64,000 nt of DNA from DASSBQ01 sp040981125. Lineage in GTDB: Bacteria > Nitrospirota > Nitrospiria > Nitrospirales > Nitrospiraceae. Position numbers and translations under genes: made by a program. Where the stretch lies: contig JANRMQ010000002.1 of assembly GCA_040981125.1 (NCBI GenBank), positions 248,001 to 312,000 of the forward strand, in the 5' to 3' direction. Numbering within the stretch: position 1 is the first letter of the stretch; each line of letters begins with the position of its first letter. Of the stretch, positions 7,936 through 16,481 are shown piece by piece. Below the pieces are notes generated by a model, which was given only the letters and a program-made list of their open reading frames with translations, did not search any database and had not been told where the DNA came from.

Positions 7936-8060
7936 CAGGATGTTCAAAAAGGCCTTCCAGCGAGGCCGCAGCTAGCGAAGAGGCGAAGCGTACTCTTTCT
8001 CCGTACGTTGAGCCTCTGAACGTAGCGAGAACAAAGCTGGAGACCCTTTTCAACATCCTG
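7936..8060. repeat. 125-bp nested palindromic repeat (MITE-like)
   Basis: Outer arms of about 25 bp match imperfectly: CAGGATGTTCAAAAAGG at the left and, read on the other strand, CAGGATGTTGAAAAGGG at the right. Inside lies a second inverted pair (7971-7993 with about 8003-8026). The whole element could fold into one long hairpin. I recall closely similar elements as dispersed repeats in Nitrospira genomes; that is memory, not a search. The rest of the gap 7682-8097 shows no gene. Confidence 0.7.
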
Positions 8061-8097
8061 CTGGCTTTTCTCATCACTGAAGCGAGAGGAGCATGTC

Positions 8098-8571
8098 ATG
8101 GCGACTCCAGCGAGCATTCTGAAACATCCGATCCATCCGATGCTGATTCCGTTTCCAATTGCGCTCTGGATTTTCTCCTTGATCTGCGACGTGGTGTACA
8201 TGACCGGGTTGGGAGATGCGATCTGGCAGGACATGGCGCTGTACACGATGATCGGCGGCCTGCTCGGCGCGCTCGCCGCGGCAATCCCCGGATACTTCGA
8301 TTACCGCTCAATCACCGATCCCGCAGTCGCGCGAGTCGGTTTCTGGCATATGACGACCAATCTCACCATTGTCGTGCTGTTTGCGCTGAATATTTTCATG
8401 CGCGTCGTCTGGGAGTCGGAGACCGTCCCCATTATCTTGTCGATCATCGCTGTGACCCTGCTGGGGATATCGGGATGGCTGGGAGGTGAGTTGGTGTATG
8501 TCCACGGCGTTGCCGTCGAACCGCCTGGCGCCGGATCTAAGGGGGCGGAGCAGAGTCGCGCGGCTTCATAG
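8098..8571 (+). CDS. DUF2231 domain membrane protein
   Basis: 157 residues with four hydrophobic helices. The opening HPIHPMLIPFPIALW is the signature of DUF2231, a family of predicted inner-membrane proteins in which the histidines near the membrane surface are conserved. AGAGGAG precedes the ATG. It faces the histidine kinase gene convergently. Function unknown; some relatives lie near cytochrome or metal genes. Confidence 0.85.
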   Translation: MATPASILKHPIHPMLIPFPIALWIFSLICDVVYMTGLGDAIWQDMALYTMIGGLLGALAAAIPGYFDYRSITDPAVARVGFWHMTTNLTIVVLFALNIFMRVVWESETVPIILSIIAVTLLGISGWLGGELVYVHGVAVEPPGAGSKGAEQSRAAS

Positions 8572-8633
8572 CGGACAGAACCGATGCTGGTCCGATAGGA
8601 TGGTCTTGAATCGAAGCCCGGCGGGAGCCTGGC

Positions 8634-10061
8634 TCAACTTTTGATGGCGGGCAGCGCAAGCGTAAACGTCGAGCCTTTGCCGACCTCGCTCTCGACTCGG
8701 ATCGAGCCTTTGTGGGAGTCGGCGATCTCTTTGACGATGGAGAGCCCAAGGCCGGTTCCTCCGACATCCCTGGTTCTGGAATGATCGACACGATAGAACC
8801 GCTCGAATAGATGCGGCAGATGAGCCGCCTCGATTCCTTGCCCAGTATCCTGTACCGCGATGCAGACCTCATCCGGAGTCCCGCTCAGACGCACCGCGAC
8901 GCCCCCGCCCGGATCGGTGTAGCGCATGGCGTTATCCAACAGGTTGATGATCAGCTGCTTGAGCTTCTGCGCGTCTCCCTGAACCGGCAAGACCGGCTCG
9001 CATTCGAGCGTCAGGCGGATCATGCGGTCCTCGGCCAGCGGCACCAGATCCTCGATCAAGTCACGGAGCATCGGTTCAAGCGCCAGCGGGGCCAGTTGAA
9101 CAGGAGGGCGATCCCCGGCGAACCGGGCCAGCGTGAGCAGGGACTTGGCCAAGGCCATCAATCGCTCCACCTGTTCGAGATTGGTGATGAGCGCCTCGCG
9201 ATATTCTTCGGCGGTCCGCATTTTCTGCAGCGACACTTCCAAATTTCCCCGCAACACGGTGAGCGGCGTTTGCAGTTCATGGGCCGCGCTGTCCACGAAC
9301 GACCGTTGACTTTCGCTGGCCTTCTGGAGTCGATCCAGCATGGCGTTGAACGCTTCCGCCAATTGCCGAAACTCCTCGTACGGAGCATCCAAATTGAGTC
9401 TGGTCCGAAGGCTGGAGGCCGAAATTTTTTCCGCCGTCCGGCTCAAGACCGCCAACGGTTCGAGCACCCTGCGAGCCAGCCAGGCGCTGCCGGCCCAGGC
9501 GGCGACCATCGCCGCCACGGAGCAGAGAATGAGCAGCCCCATGAGGTTCCGAAGCGTCCGCTGCACGAGATCCAATGACGCTTCCGCCTGCAAGACGAAC
9601 CGGACCTCCCCATGCCGTCCGACCGGAACGAGCACGCGGCGGACCGGCGACCCGTTCGGAGCATCGACCGTGTCATAGACCGCCTGTCCCCGTCTCACTT
9701 CCTCCAGCGCACCCTGCGACACCGGCGGAAGCGGGATCACGTCCTCGCCCTTAAACACGACGGTTCCGTTGGGAGCCAAAATCTGAATGCGATGCGAGAC
9801 TTCGCGCAATTCCTGAGTATGCTCGTCAACCGGCTGTCTTCCCGCTTCTTCGGGAAGGATCTCTCCGTCTTTCGCTTGAAGCAGCTCAGGCCGCTCCGCC
9901 ACCAGATGAGCCAGGATATCGGCCAGTTCCACCAAGCGCCCATCGACATACCGGGTCAGCAGGGTCTGGAATCCCCAATACACCACCATGTTGAAGACCA
10001 TCAGAAGGCCTAACAGGAGGATGATCGCCGCCAAGCGGATCTGACCTCGGAACGATGTCAT
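8634..10061 (-). CDS. two-component sensor histidine kinase (CusS/BaeS-like layout)
   Basis: 475 residues: transmembrane helix 12-32, periplasmic domain to about 165, second helix about 170-190, HAMP (AWLARRVLEPLAVL...), HisKA with AAHELQTPLTVLRG around residue 257, and HATPase with LIINLLDNAMRY, DTGQGI and GGTGLGLSIVKE. The gene overlaps the end of its response regulator by four bases, so the two are co-translated. The layout matches heavy-metal or envelope-stress sensors, but the periplasmic domain does not reveal the signal. Confidence 0.93.
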   Translation of the reverse strand: MTSFRGQIRLAAIILLLGLLMVFNMVVYWGFQTLLTRYVDGRLVELADILAHLVAERPELLQAKDGEILPEEAGRQPVDEHTQELREVSHRIQILAPNGTVVFKGEDVIPLPPVSQGALEEVRRGQAVYDTVDAPNGSPVRRVLVPVGRHGEVRFVLQAEASLDLVQRTLRNLMGLLILCSVAAMVAAWAGSAWLARRVLEPLAVLSRTAEKISASSLRTRLNLDAPYEEFRQLAEAFNAMLDRLQKASESQRSFVDSAAHELQTPLTVLRGNLEVSLQKMRTAEEYREALITNLEQVERLMALAKSLLTLARFAGDRPPVQLAPLALEPMLRDLIEDLVPLAEDRMIRLTLECEPVLPVQGDAQKLKQLIINLLDNAMRYTDPGGGVAVRLSGTPDEVCIAVQDTGQGIEAAHLPHLFERFYRVDHSRTRDVGGTGLGLSIVKEIADSHKGSIRVESEVGKGSTFTLALPAIKS

Positions 10062-10732
10062 GATTCCGCCTCCAGCATGTACCCGACTCCCCGGACCGTG
10101 GTGATCAATGGCGGTGAAAAATCCTTATCCATCTTCGCCCGCAGCGCCCGGATGTGGACATCCACGATGTTGGTCATCGGATCGTAATTCAGTCCCCACA
10201 CGTGCTCGATGATCGCCGTGCGCGTCAGGACGCGATTCCGGTTTCGCAACAAATATTCCAGCAGGGCATATTCCTTGTTCGTCAGGTTGATTTCTTTTCC
10301 CGCCCGCCACACCCGGTGCGCCGCCGGATCGACCACCAGGTCCGCAGCTTTCAACTCGGCCGCCGGCGCAGGCCCTCCCCGCCTGATCAGCGCGCGCACG
10401 CGCGCCACCAGTTCCGCGAACGCGAAGGGCTTCGTCAAATAATCATCGGCGCCCGTATCCAGGCCCGCGACCTTATCTTCGACGGTATCCCGAGCGGTCA
10501 GAAGCAAGATCGGTGTCTGGTCGCCCCAATCCCGCACGCGGCGACAGAAGCTCAATCCATCTAATTTGGGAAGCATCACGTCCACGATCATCAAGTCATA
10601 GCCGCCGCTGCTCGCCAATTCCAGCCCCGCCTCGCCGTCCTCGGCCACGTCCACCGCGTGGCGCTCCTCCTGCAATCCTTTGCGGATGAACTGCGCCAGG
10701 TCCCTATCGTCTTCAATCACGAGGATCCGCAT
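10058..10732 (-). CDS. OmpR/PhoB-family response regulator
   Basis: 224 residues. Receiver domain with phosphorylation site in IVDVMLPKLDG and the conserved Lys in TKPFAF, then a winged-helix DNA-binding domain (NLTNKEYALLEYLL, VDVHIRALRAKMD, RGVGYML). Upstream of and overlapping the kinase gene at 8634-10061, with which it forms a pair. Its targets may include genes to either side, none of which is diagnostic. Confidence 0.95.
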   Translation of the reverse strand: MRILVIEDDRDLAQFIRKGLQEERHAVDVAEDGEAGLELASSGGYDLMIVDVMLPKLDGLSFCRRVRDWGDQTPILLLTARDTVEDKVAGLDTGADDYLTKPFAFAELVARVRALIRRGGPAPAAELKAADLVVDPAAHRVWRAGKEINLTNKEYALLEYLLRNRNRVLTRTAIIEHVWGLNYDPMTNIVDVHIRALRAKMDKDFSPPLITTVRGVGYMLEAES

Positions 10733-10858
10733 GACTTATGATAACGCCTTCCTTCGCATCTGTGCTGTCGATAGCTGATAACAATTCCGCGCATGAGAAG
10801 CCGTCACAGCGGCGCTCGGCCGATGGAATGTTGATCGAATGCTGTTCTCCCCGGCCGC

Positions 10859-11335
10859 CTACGAGAACCGGCGGCTGATCCATTCACCAAGGAAATGAGT
10901 CGCGGCGATGACACAGATCCCGATAAAGACGTGTTCTCCGATGACTTGCCAAGACGAATTCTTCTGAAGGCGAGCCACCCAAAAACTGAGGATCGCCAGT
11001 AAGAGCAGACCCCAGCCTATGCTGATCAACACCGCGACGTCCAGGGACAGCAGCAGGACCGGAACGGCAAAGGAGCCGGCGATGAGAAATTTCGCGGCAA
11101 ACGTCGCAAGCGTCGCTTCCCAGACATGGACATGCGAGCCGTGGTGTTTCGATTCCTCGGCCACATGAATCCCCAAGGCGTCGGACAACGAGTCGGCCAC
11201 TGCTATCGTGAGAATACCGCCCAAGACCGCCGATTCCGAATGAGTGCCGGAGTACAATCCCACCATCAGGCCCAGCGTCGTAATGACGCCGGAGGTCAGG
11301 CCGAAACTCAACCCCGTCACGAGCGAAAGCCTCAT
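10859..11335 (-). CDS. VIT1/CCC1-like membrane protein
   Basis: 158 residues, five hydrophobic helices. The opening SFGLTSGVITTLGLMVGLYS and ADSLSDALGIHVAEES resemble the first half of VIT1/CCC1 transporters, which move Fe or Mn across membranes and have acidic residues near the helix ends. A His-rich loop KHHGSHVHVW may bind metal. It lies directly after the repeat-domain membrane protein (three bases between them), so they probably share a message. Confidence 0.65.
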   Translation of the reverse strand: MRLSLVTGLSFGLTSGVITTLGLMVGLYSGTHSESAVLGGILTIAVADSLSDALGIHVAEESKHHGSHVHVWEATLATFAAKFLIAGSFAVPVLLLSLDVAVLISIGWGLLLLAILSFWVARLQKNSSWQVIGEHVFIGICVIAATHFLGEWISRRFS

Positions 11336-11338
11336 GCC

Positions 11339-12493
11339 TTACACCATCTGTTCCCCGCGCAAGGCGGCAATCAAGCCCGCCTTCGTCATCAACAAGGCTC
11401 CCAGGCCGAAGAGAACCGTTGCGGTCGTGACGATGTCCCCGACAATCGGCACCAGCGCCAGAATCGCATAAACAGACAATCCCGCCACGAAACTCCACGC
11501 AAGCGGCGACGAGTCGGATGTGCGCCGGAGCAATATCTGCCCGAGACAGGTCATGGCATAGACGCGGGCGATATAGACAGTCGCCGCATACAGTCCGAGC
11601 ATGATGATCCCCAGCGGCGCGCCGAGCAGCGTGATGACCGACGCCGCCGCAAGGATCGGGATGCCGATCAACGCTACGGCTCCCCAGCCGAGGGACCGCC
11701 AAGGGAGTTCACGCATCGTCGAGGCGACGCGTCGCGTGAACATCGGGTATATGCGCAACATTACCAACCCCAGAATCAACGTGGAGACGATGCTCATGGC
11801 CCACGTCAGCACCCGGAGCCCGGCGAATCCCCGCCGGACTCCTTCCGCCTGCCATCCCTCCGGCAGCCGGCGCTGCGTCACCGGGCCGCGAACGGTCGCG
11901 CCTTTCTCGATGATCGGTTCCGCATCGGCCCAGTACCGAAGCCGTCCCGAGATGACCGCCTGTGAGGTCACCCGGACAGTTCTCGCCGCCGCCACGAGAT
12001 CCCCGCCGATATGATTCGAGACGATCACATGGCCTGCGCCGATCTTGGCATCGCGGCCGACCGGCCCTTCGATTTCCACGTCCGCGCCGGCGGCGACCAC
12101 ATTTCCGCCAATGCTCGCCGCAGTGGTGACCTGAATGTCGGCTCCGCCGACCGTCATGTTCTTGCCGATCTTGCCGCTCACGACGACATGTGCGCCGGTT
12201 ATTCTGGCGTCCTGCGCAACGTCGCCCGCTACGATGACTTTCGCCCCGGCCGCGATCAAATCTCCATGGATAATCCCGTCCACCAAGACTCTGCCTCCGG
12301 CGACATAGACATCGCCATGCACGGTTCCCGAAATCGTGATACGGGGTCCGGCGGCAAAATAATCGCCTTGCACCACCTGTCCGGCCGGCAGGACGGCGCG
12401 CCGGCGTGGCATCGAACGGTCGGAAGAGTCCTCGGCGGAGACGGCAGCAGCCGTCGCGAGCAGGCTGAGGGATATGAAGATGCGTGTGATCAC
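11339..12493 (-). CDS. exported polymer-forming repeat (bactofilin-like) membrane protein
   Basis: 384 residues from GTG 12493, chosen because GAGGAGGGCGGG lies just upstream. A signal peptide (ISLSLLATAAAVSA) is followed by about 190 residues of repeating GDVxVAGG / GDLIAAGAKV units, the beta-helix pattern of bactofilin and polymer-forming domains, and then four hydrophobic helices. Related proteins occur in many bacteria but have no settled role; scaffolding at the envelope is an inference. Confidence 0.75.
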   Translation of the reverse strand: MITRIFISLSLLATAAAVSAEDSSDRSMPRRRAVLPAGQVVQGDYFAAGPRITISGTVHGDVYVAGGRVLVDGIIHGDLIAAGAKVIVAGDVAQDARITGAHVVVSGKIGKNMTVGGADIQVTTAASIGGNVVAAGADVEIEGPVGRDAKIGAGHVIVSNHIGGDLVAAARTVRVTSQAVISGRLRYWADAEPIIEKGATVRGPVTQRRLPEGWQAEGVRRGFAGLRVLTWAMSIVSTLILGLVMLRIYPMFTRRVASTMRELPWRSLGWGAVALIGIPILAAASVITLLGAPLGIIMLGLYAATVYIARVYAMTCLGQILLRRTSDSSPLAWSFVAGLSVYAILALVPIVGDIVTTATVLFGLGALLMTKAGLIAALRGEQMV

Positions 12494-12576
12494 GATCCCG
12501 CCCTCCTCTGTTCGCGTTCGTCTCGCCAACTTAGGCGCCGGCCGGCGACTAATCAATCGCGTCGTTGCTTGCGCCT

Positions 12577-13488
12577 CTACGTATGAGAATGTGTCTGGGG
12601 CCCCGCTTTGGCGACCAGCACCGGACATCCCGCTCTGCGAACGATGGATTCGGCCACGCTTCCTAATAAAAGACGCTCCACGCCGCGCCGACCGTTGGTT
12701 CCCGTCACGATCAGATCGGCCGACGCCCGCTTCGCCTGATCAAGGATGACTTCCACGGGGCTCCCCGGCTCCACGATTCTTCCAATGACGCTGCGTTGGG
12801 CCCGCGCGGCCTCGACCGCCCGTTGAAACAGCCGATCCACGCCATGGTCGGCGGATTCAACCGCGCGGCCCCGCTTAGGACTCACCGATCCCGCCGCATG
12901 AATGAGGATCACTCGCGCATCGGCCCGCTGAGCAAGCCACGTCGCCGCGCGCAGCGCCGCGTCGGATGAAGCCGAGAAATCAAGCGCCACGAGGATCGTT
13001 TTCAATTTGACGCGGCGCGGGTTTACGGGGGCATCGGCCGCAGTGGAGGCGTGGACCGTGAGGACGGGACATCGAGCATGTCGTAACAGCGTTTCCGCGG
13101 TATTGCCCAGTTGGAGACGATCCCACCCGGTTCGGCCATGCGTGCCCATGGCAATGAGCTCCGCGCGGATCTGCTCCGCAACCTTCAGAATCGAATCTTC
13201 GGGAATGCCGACGATCAATTTATACTCAGCCGCAATTCCGTCGTCTTTGGCGATACGAACCATGCGGCCCAGTTCGAGCAACGCTTTGGTTCGCAATGAT
13301 TGGATAGACCGGCGGGCCGACGGAGACCAGGTCTCGAAGCCGGGCATCGCCTTCACGACATGGAGGAGGACCAGTCGTGCCTTCGTGATCCCTGATAGTT
13401 TGAGCGCATAGGCATACGCTCGCCGCGCCGGCTTCGAAAAATCCGTGGCCAGCAAAATGACGCCTTTTGTGTGGGCTGCGGCCCGCAT
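12577..13488 (-). CDS. tandem-domain universal stress protein
   Basis: 303 residues, two Usp domains (about 8-150 and 158-295). Both keep ATP-binding signatures, GTHGRTGWDRLQLGNT and GTNGRRGVERLLLGSV. The ATG at 13488 overlaps the TGA of mrpG by one base (TGATG); a GTG codon directly before it is an alternative. Position as the last gene of the Mrp operon suggests it is made together with the Na+/H+ antiporter, a plausible salt or pH stress link. Confidence 0.9.
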   Translation of the reverse strand: MRAAAHTKGVILLATDFSKPARRAYAYALKLSGITKARLVLLHVVKAMPGFETWSPSARRSIQSLRTKALLELGRMVRIAKDDGIAAEYKLIVGIPEDSILKVAEQIRAELIAMGTHGRTGWDRLQLGNTAETLLRHARCPVLTVHASTAADAPVNPRRVKLKTILVALDFSASSDAALRAATWLAQRADARVILIHAAGSVSPKRGRAVESADHGVDRLFQRAVEAARAQRSVIGRIVEPGSPVEVILDQAKRASADLIVTGTNGRRGVERLLLGSVAESIVRRAGCPVLVAKAGPQTHSHT

Positions 13489-13835
13489 CACTCTTGACCG
13501 TCCTTCTGCCGAGCATCACCCCCCGCAAATTCGTCGGGCATCGGCGCGCGCGATGGAAGGCGCCGGCACAGGCCCGCCTGCCCCACGAGAAACGCGCTCA
13601 CTGGAGCGGTAATGAAAAGAAACACGGCGATCAACAACTCGCGCAAGCTGAATCCATGGGGGATCGAGGAGAGCACGGCAGCCAGCAGCATGCCGCCGAC
13701 TCCCAAGGTCGTCGCTTTTGTGGGGCCATGCAGCCGCATAAAACAATCCGGCAGGCGGCCAAGGCCGATGGAGCCGACCAGGAGAAAAAAGCTGCCGACG
13801 ACCAGCATGGCGGAGATGAGGAAATCCAGAATCAT
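13488..13835 (-). CDS. mrpG: Mrp antiporter subunit G
   Basis: 115 residues with three membrane helices and the family signature IGLGRLPDCFMRLHGPTKATTLG. One of seven subunits of the cation/proton antiporter that expels Na+ (or K+) using the proton gradient; MrpG is required for complex assembly in studied species. It follows mrpF with three bases between them. Confidence 0.93.
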   Translation of the reverse strand: MILDFLISAMLVVGSFFLLVGSIGLGRLPDCFMRLHGPTKATTLGVGGMLLAAVLSSIPHGFSLRELLIAVFLFITAPVSAFLVGQAGLCRRLPSRAPMPDEFAGGDARQKDGQE

Positions 13836-13838
13836 GAT

Positions 13839-14108
13839 TCAATCCGTGACGTTGCCGCGGGCCAGATACCGGGCCAAGGCCGCCGTAGAGATGAAGCCCG
13901 TCAGCGCGATCAACAGCGCCGCCTCGAAAAACACGGAAGTCGATTGGAAGATATCCAGGACGATCAGCAGGGCGATCGTATTGATGTACAGGGCATCGAA
14001 CGCCAGTACCCGGTCGGCAGGATCGGGTCCCCGGATAAGGCGCACCATACAAATCGCCAGCGCCGCCGCGATAGAGGCGAACGCGATGTAGACGGCCATG
14101 GTCAGCAT
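13839..14108 (-). CDS. mrpF: Mrp antiporter subunit F
   Basis: 89 residues, three helices, with the conserved RLIRGPDPADRVLAFDAL segment of MrpF. It overlaps mrpE by seven bases. Small membrane subunit needed for antiport and, in Bacillus, also linked to bile-salt efflux. Confidence 0.95.
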   Translation of the reverse strand: MLTMAVYIAFASIAAALAICMVRLIRGPDPADRVLAFDALYINTIALLIVLDIFQSTSVFFEAALLIALTGFISTAALARYLARGNVTD

Positions 14109-14587
14109 TCCAGGATATCCATCAACGGCCGCTCATATCGCTCTTTGACCTTGGCGATGAAGGTCTCTTCGTCTTCCAGGTCCAGCACATGCACAAGCAT
14201 CGTGCGCGCATCCGATGACAGCGCCACCGGGACCGATCCCGGCGTGATCGAGATTATGCTCATGAACAGCGAAATTGCGGAGGGGTGGGTCACGGTCACC
14301 GGAACTTTGACGAATGCGGGCCGCAGCCGGGACACGGGTCCCAACACGAGCCGGGCGACGGTTATATTCGCGACAATGATATCCCACAAGACCCGCACCA
14401 CCAGCCGCATCGCCGCGGGCAACGAACGCACCTTCGGCAGCACATCAAGTAGCGGCGCGATGATAAGCGGGATGACGAGGCCGATCAGGGCGGCGGCGCC
14501 GAGGTGCAGGGGCGACATCCCGGTCAGCACGAGCCATGTGCCGGCGAGGGTGGTCGAAAGTGTCGGATACGGACAGGCCTGTCTCAT
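14102..14587 (-). CDS. mrpE: Mrp antiporter subunit E
   Basis: 161 residues with N-terminal helices and a cytoplasmic C-terminal domain. Typical patterns are the SITPGSVPVALS motif and the LHVLD-like VHVLDLEDEETF. It overlaps mrpD by four bases, so translation is coupled. Confidence 0.94.
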   Translation of the reverse strand: MRQACPYPTLSTTLAGTWLVLTGMSPLHLGAAALIGLVIPLIIAPLLDVLPKVRSLPAAMRLVVRVLWDIIVANITVARLVLGPVSRLRPAFVKVPVTVTHPSAISLFMSIISITPGSVPVALSSDARTMLVHVLDLEDEETFIAKVKERYERPLMDILEC

Positions 14588-16128
14588 TGAATCTTACCCA
14601 TCGCGTGAGGCCGGACGAACTCCTCCTGCGCGGTTCCCAGAACAGCGTTGACATAGACACGGGGCGTGGTCAATTGTTCCCCAATCTCTCCGGTATAGCG
14701 CGTGACGGGCGCCGCAAAGACGACCAGACCGATGCTGCATCCCGCCAGTACCGCCAGCGCGATCCACTCACCGGATCGCACCGGCCTGTCGTGCGCAGGT
14801 TGGTCCGGTTCAGTGTAATTCCAGAGGACGATGCTCCCTGCGCGCGAACAGGTCACCAAGGTCAGCACGCTCGTCACCAAAATGACGATCCATACGACGA
14901 CCATCATCTCGTCCATCGTGCTTTGCAGAATCATCAACTTCCCCACGAATCCCGACGACGGCGGGATTCCGGCCACCGTCGCGCCGCCGAATAGAAAAGC
15001 CAGGCCGAGAGGGACCGCCTGCTTGAACTGGGGGCCCGGATGGAGTTGATCACCCATGGCGCCGCGGCTCCGTCCCAGCAAATCGCCGACGAGAAACAGG
15101 ACGGCAATGACCAGCGTCGAATGCGCCATGTAATAGAGCGCGGCGGCGAGGGCCTCGCCGCCGCCGACTGCCACGCCGGTCAAGATCGTCCCGACGGAGG
15201 CGATCGTCAGATAGGCCGTCATGACGGCGAGCCGCTCCGCGCCCAACGCACCCAAGGTGCCTAAGATCAAGGTGATCAAAGCCACCGGCAGCAGCCACGG
15301 GGACGTCAATTCCATCACGGCGTTTTCTCCGCCGGCATAGATCAGCGTCGTCACGCGGATGATCGCATAGACGCCGACCTTTGTCATGATCGCAAACAAC
15401 GCGGCAACGGGCGCCGCCGCATGCGAATACGCCGCCGGCAACCAGAAATAGAGCGGAAACAGCGCGGCCTTGACCGCGAAGACCCCGAGCAACAACAGGC
15501 CGGCGGTCCGCACCAGCGCCACGTCCTCGGCCCGGACGTTCGCCACGCGCTCGGCCAAGTGGGCCATGTTCAGCGTGCCGGTCACGGCATACAGGAGGCT
15601 GACCGCAATGAGGAATATGCTCGCGGCCGCGATGTTGATCGCGGCATAGTGAAACGTGGCGCGAAGCCGCTCGGCCCCCAATCCCTCCAACGCAAGCCCA
15701 TAAGACGCGATCAAGAGGATCTCGAAGAAGACAAATAGATTGAACAGGTCTCCGGTGAGAAACGCTCCGTTCAATCCCATCAGCTGGAACAGAAAGAGCG
15801 GATGGAATAATTTTCCCCGGGCATCCCACCCTTGCACAGCATAGAGCAGCACCGCGAGCGCCAGCGAAGCGGTCAACAACAACATGAGCGCGGAAAACTG
15901 ATCCGCGACGAGGACGATCCCGAACGGGGCCGGCCAATTGCCGAGCCGGTAGACCGGCGGCGAACCGGAGCGCGCCAGCGCAAAAATCGCGAGCGCCGCC
16001 ACGAAGAGAACTCCGGTCGCAGCTATGTTCACCGCGCGCGCCACCCGTATCGGCGCGCGGTGCAGAATCACCAACAGCGCCGCCGCAAGCGCCGGCACGA
16101 CAATCGGAACCGCGAGGACATGAGTCAT
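14584..16128 (-). CDS. mrpD: Mrp antiporter subunit D (NuoN/NuoM-like)
   Basis: 514 residues, about 14 helices, homologous to the proton-pumping subunits of complex I. Conserved features visible: the FEILLIASYGL segment with the helix-5 glutamate, and AALFPLYFWLPAAYSHA with the lysine and HTAA-like loop. Start overlaps the mrpC stop by four bases. Together with MrpA it carries the ion path. Confidence 0.95.
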   Translation of the reverse strand: MTHVLAVPIVVPALAAALLVILHRAPIRVARAVNIAATGVLFVAALAIFALARSGSPPVYRLGNWPAPFGIVLVADQFSALMLLLTASLALAVLLYAVQGWDARGKLFHPLFLFQLMGLNGAFLTGDLFNLFVFFEILLIASYGLALEGLGAERLRATFHYAAINIAAASIFLIAVSLLYAVTGTLNMAHLAERVANVRAEDVALVRTAGLLLLGVFAVKAALFPLYFWLPAAYSHAAAPVAALFAIMTKVGVYAIIRVTTLIYAGGENAVMELTSPWLLPVALITLILGTLGALGAERLAVMTAYLTIASVGTILTGVAVGGGEALAAALYYMAHSTLVIAVLFLVGDLLGRSRGAMGDQLHPGPQFKQAVPLGLAFLFGGATVAGIPPSSGFVGKLMILQSTMDEMMVVVWIVILVTSVLTLVTCSRAGSIVLWNYTEPDQPAHDRPVRSGEWIALAVLAGCSIGLVVFAAPVTRYTGEIGEQLTTPRVYVNAVLGTAQEEFVRPHAMGKIQ

Positions 16129-16481
16129 GAGTCATGCTCCGGCATGCCCTCCGGACGAGCCTCAACCCCGTCGATATGATCGGTGCCGGTCTCGTGGCGC
16201 AGCCGCACGGCCAAGGCCATGATGAAGCCGGTCATTCCGAATCCGATGACAATGGCCGTCAAGACCAGCGCCTGCGGCAGCGGATCGGCATATCCGTCCG
16301 CGCCGGCCGGGACAATGGGGGAAACGCCGGGACGAAGTCGTCCCATCGAGAATATGAACAGGTTGGCGGCGGTAGACAACAGCGACAGGCCGAGCACCAC
16401 CGAGAATGAGCGCTCCCTCAACACAAGGTAGACGGCACCGGCCGCCATGATGCCGATCCCGGCCGCCATCATGACTTCCAT
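16125..16481 (-). CDS. mrpC: Mrp antiporter subunit C (NuoK-like)
   Basis: 118 residues, three helices, starting MEVMMAAGIGIM at ATG 16481, which overlaps the end of mrpA/B by 13 bases. Family patterns are GLSLLSTAANLFIF and DPLPQALVLTAIVIGFG, the latter holding the conserved acidic/Pro-Gln-Ala-Leu segment shared with NuoK. Confidence 0.94.
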   Translation of the reverse strand: MEVMMAAGIGIMAAGAVYLVLRERSFSVVLGLSLLSTAANLFIFSMGRLRPGVSPIVPAGADGYADPLPQALVLTAIVIGFGMTGFIMALAVRLRHETGTDHIDGVEARPEGMPEHDS

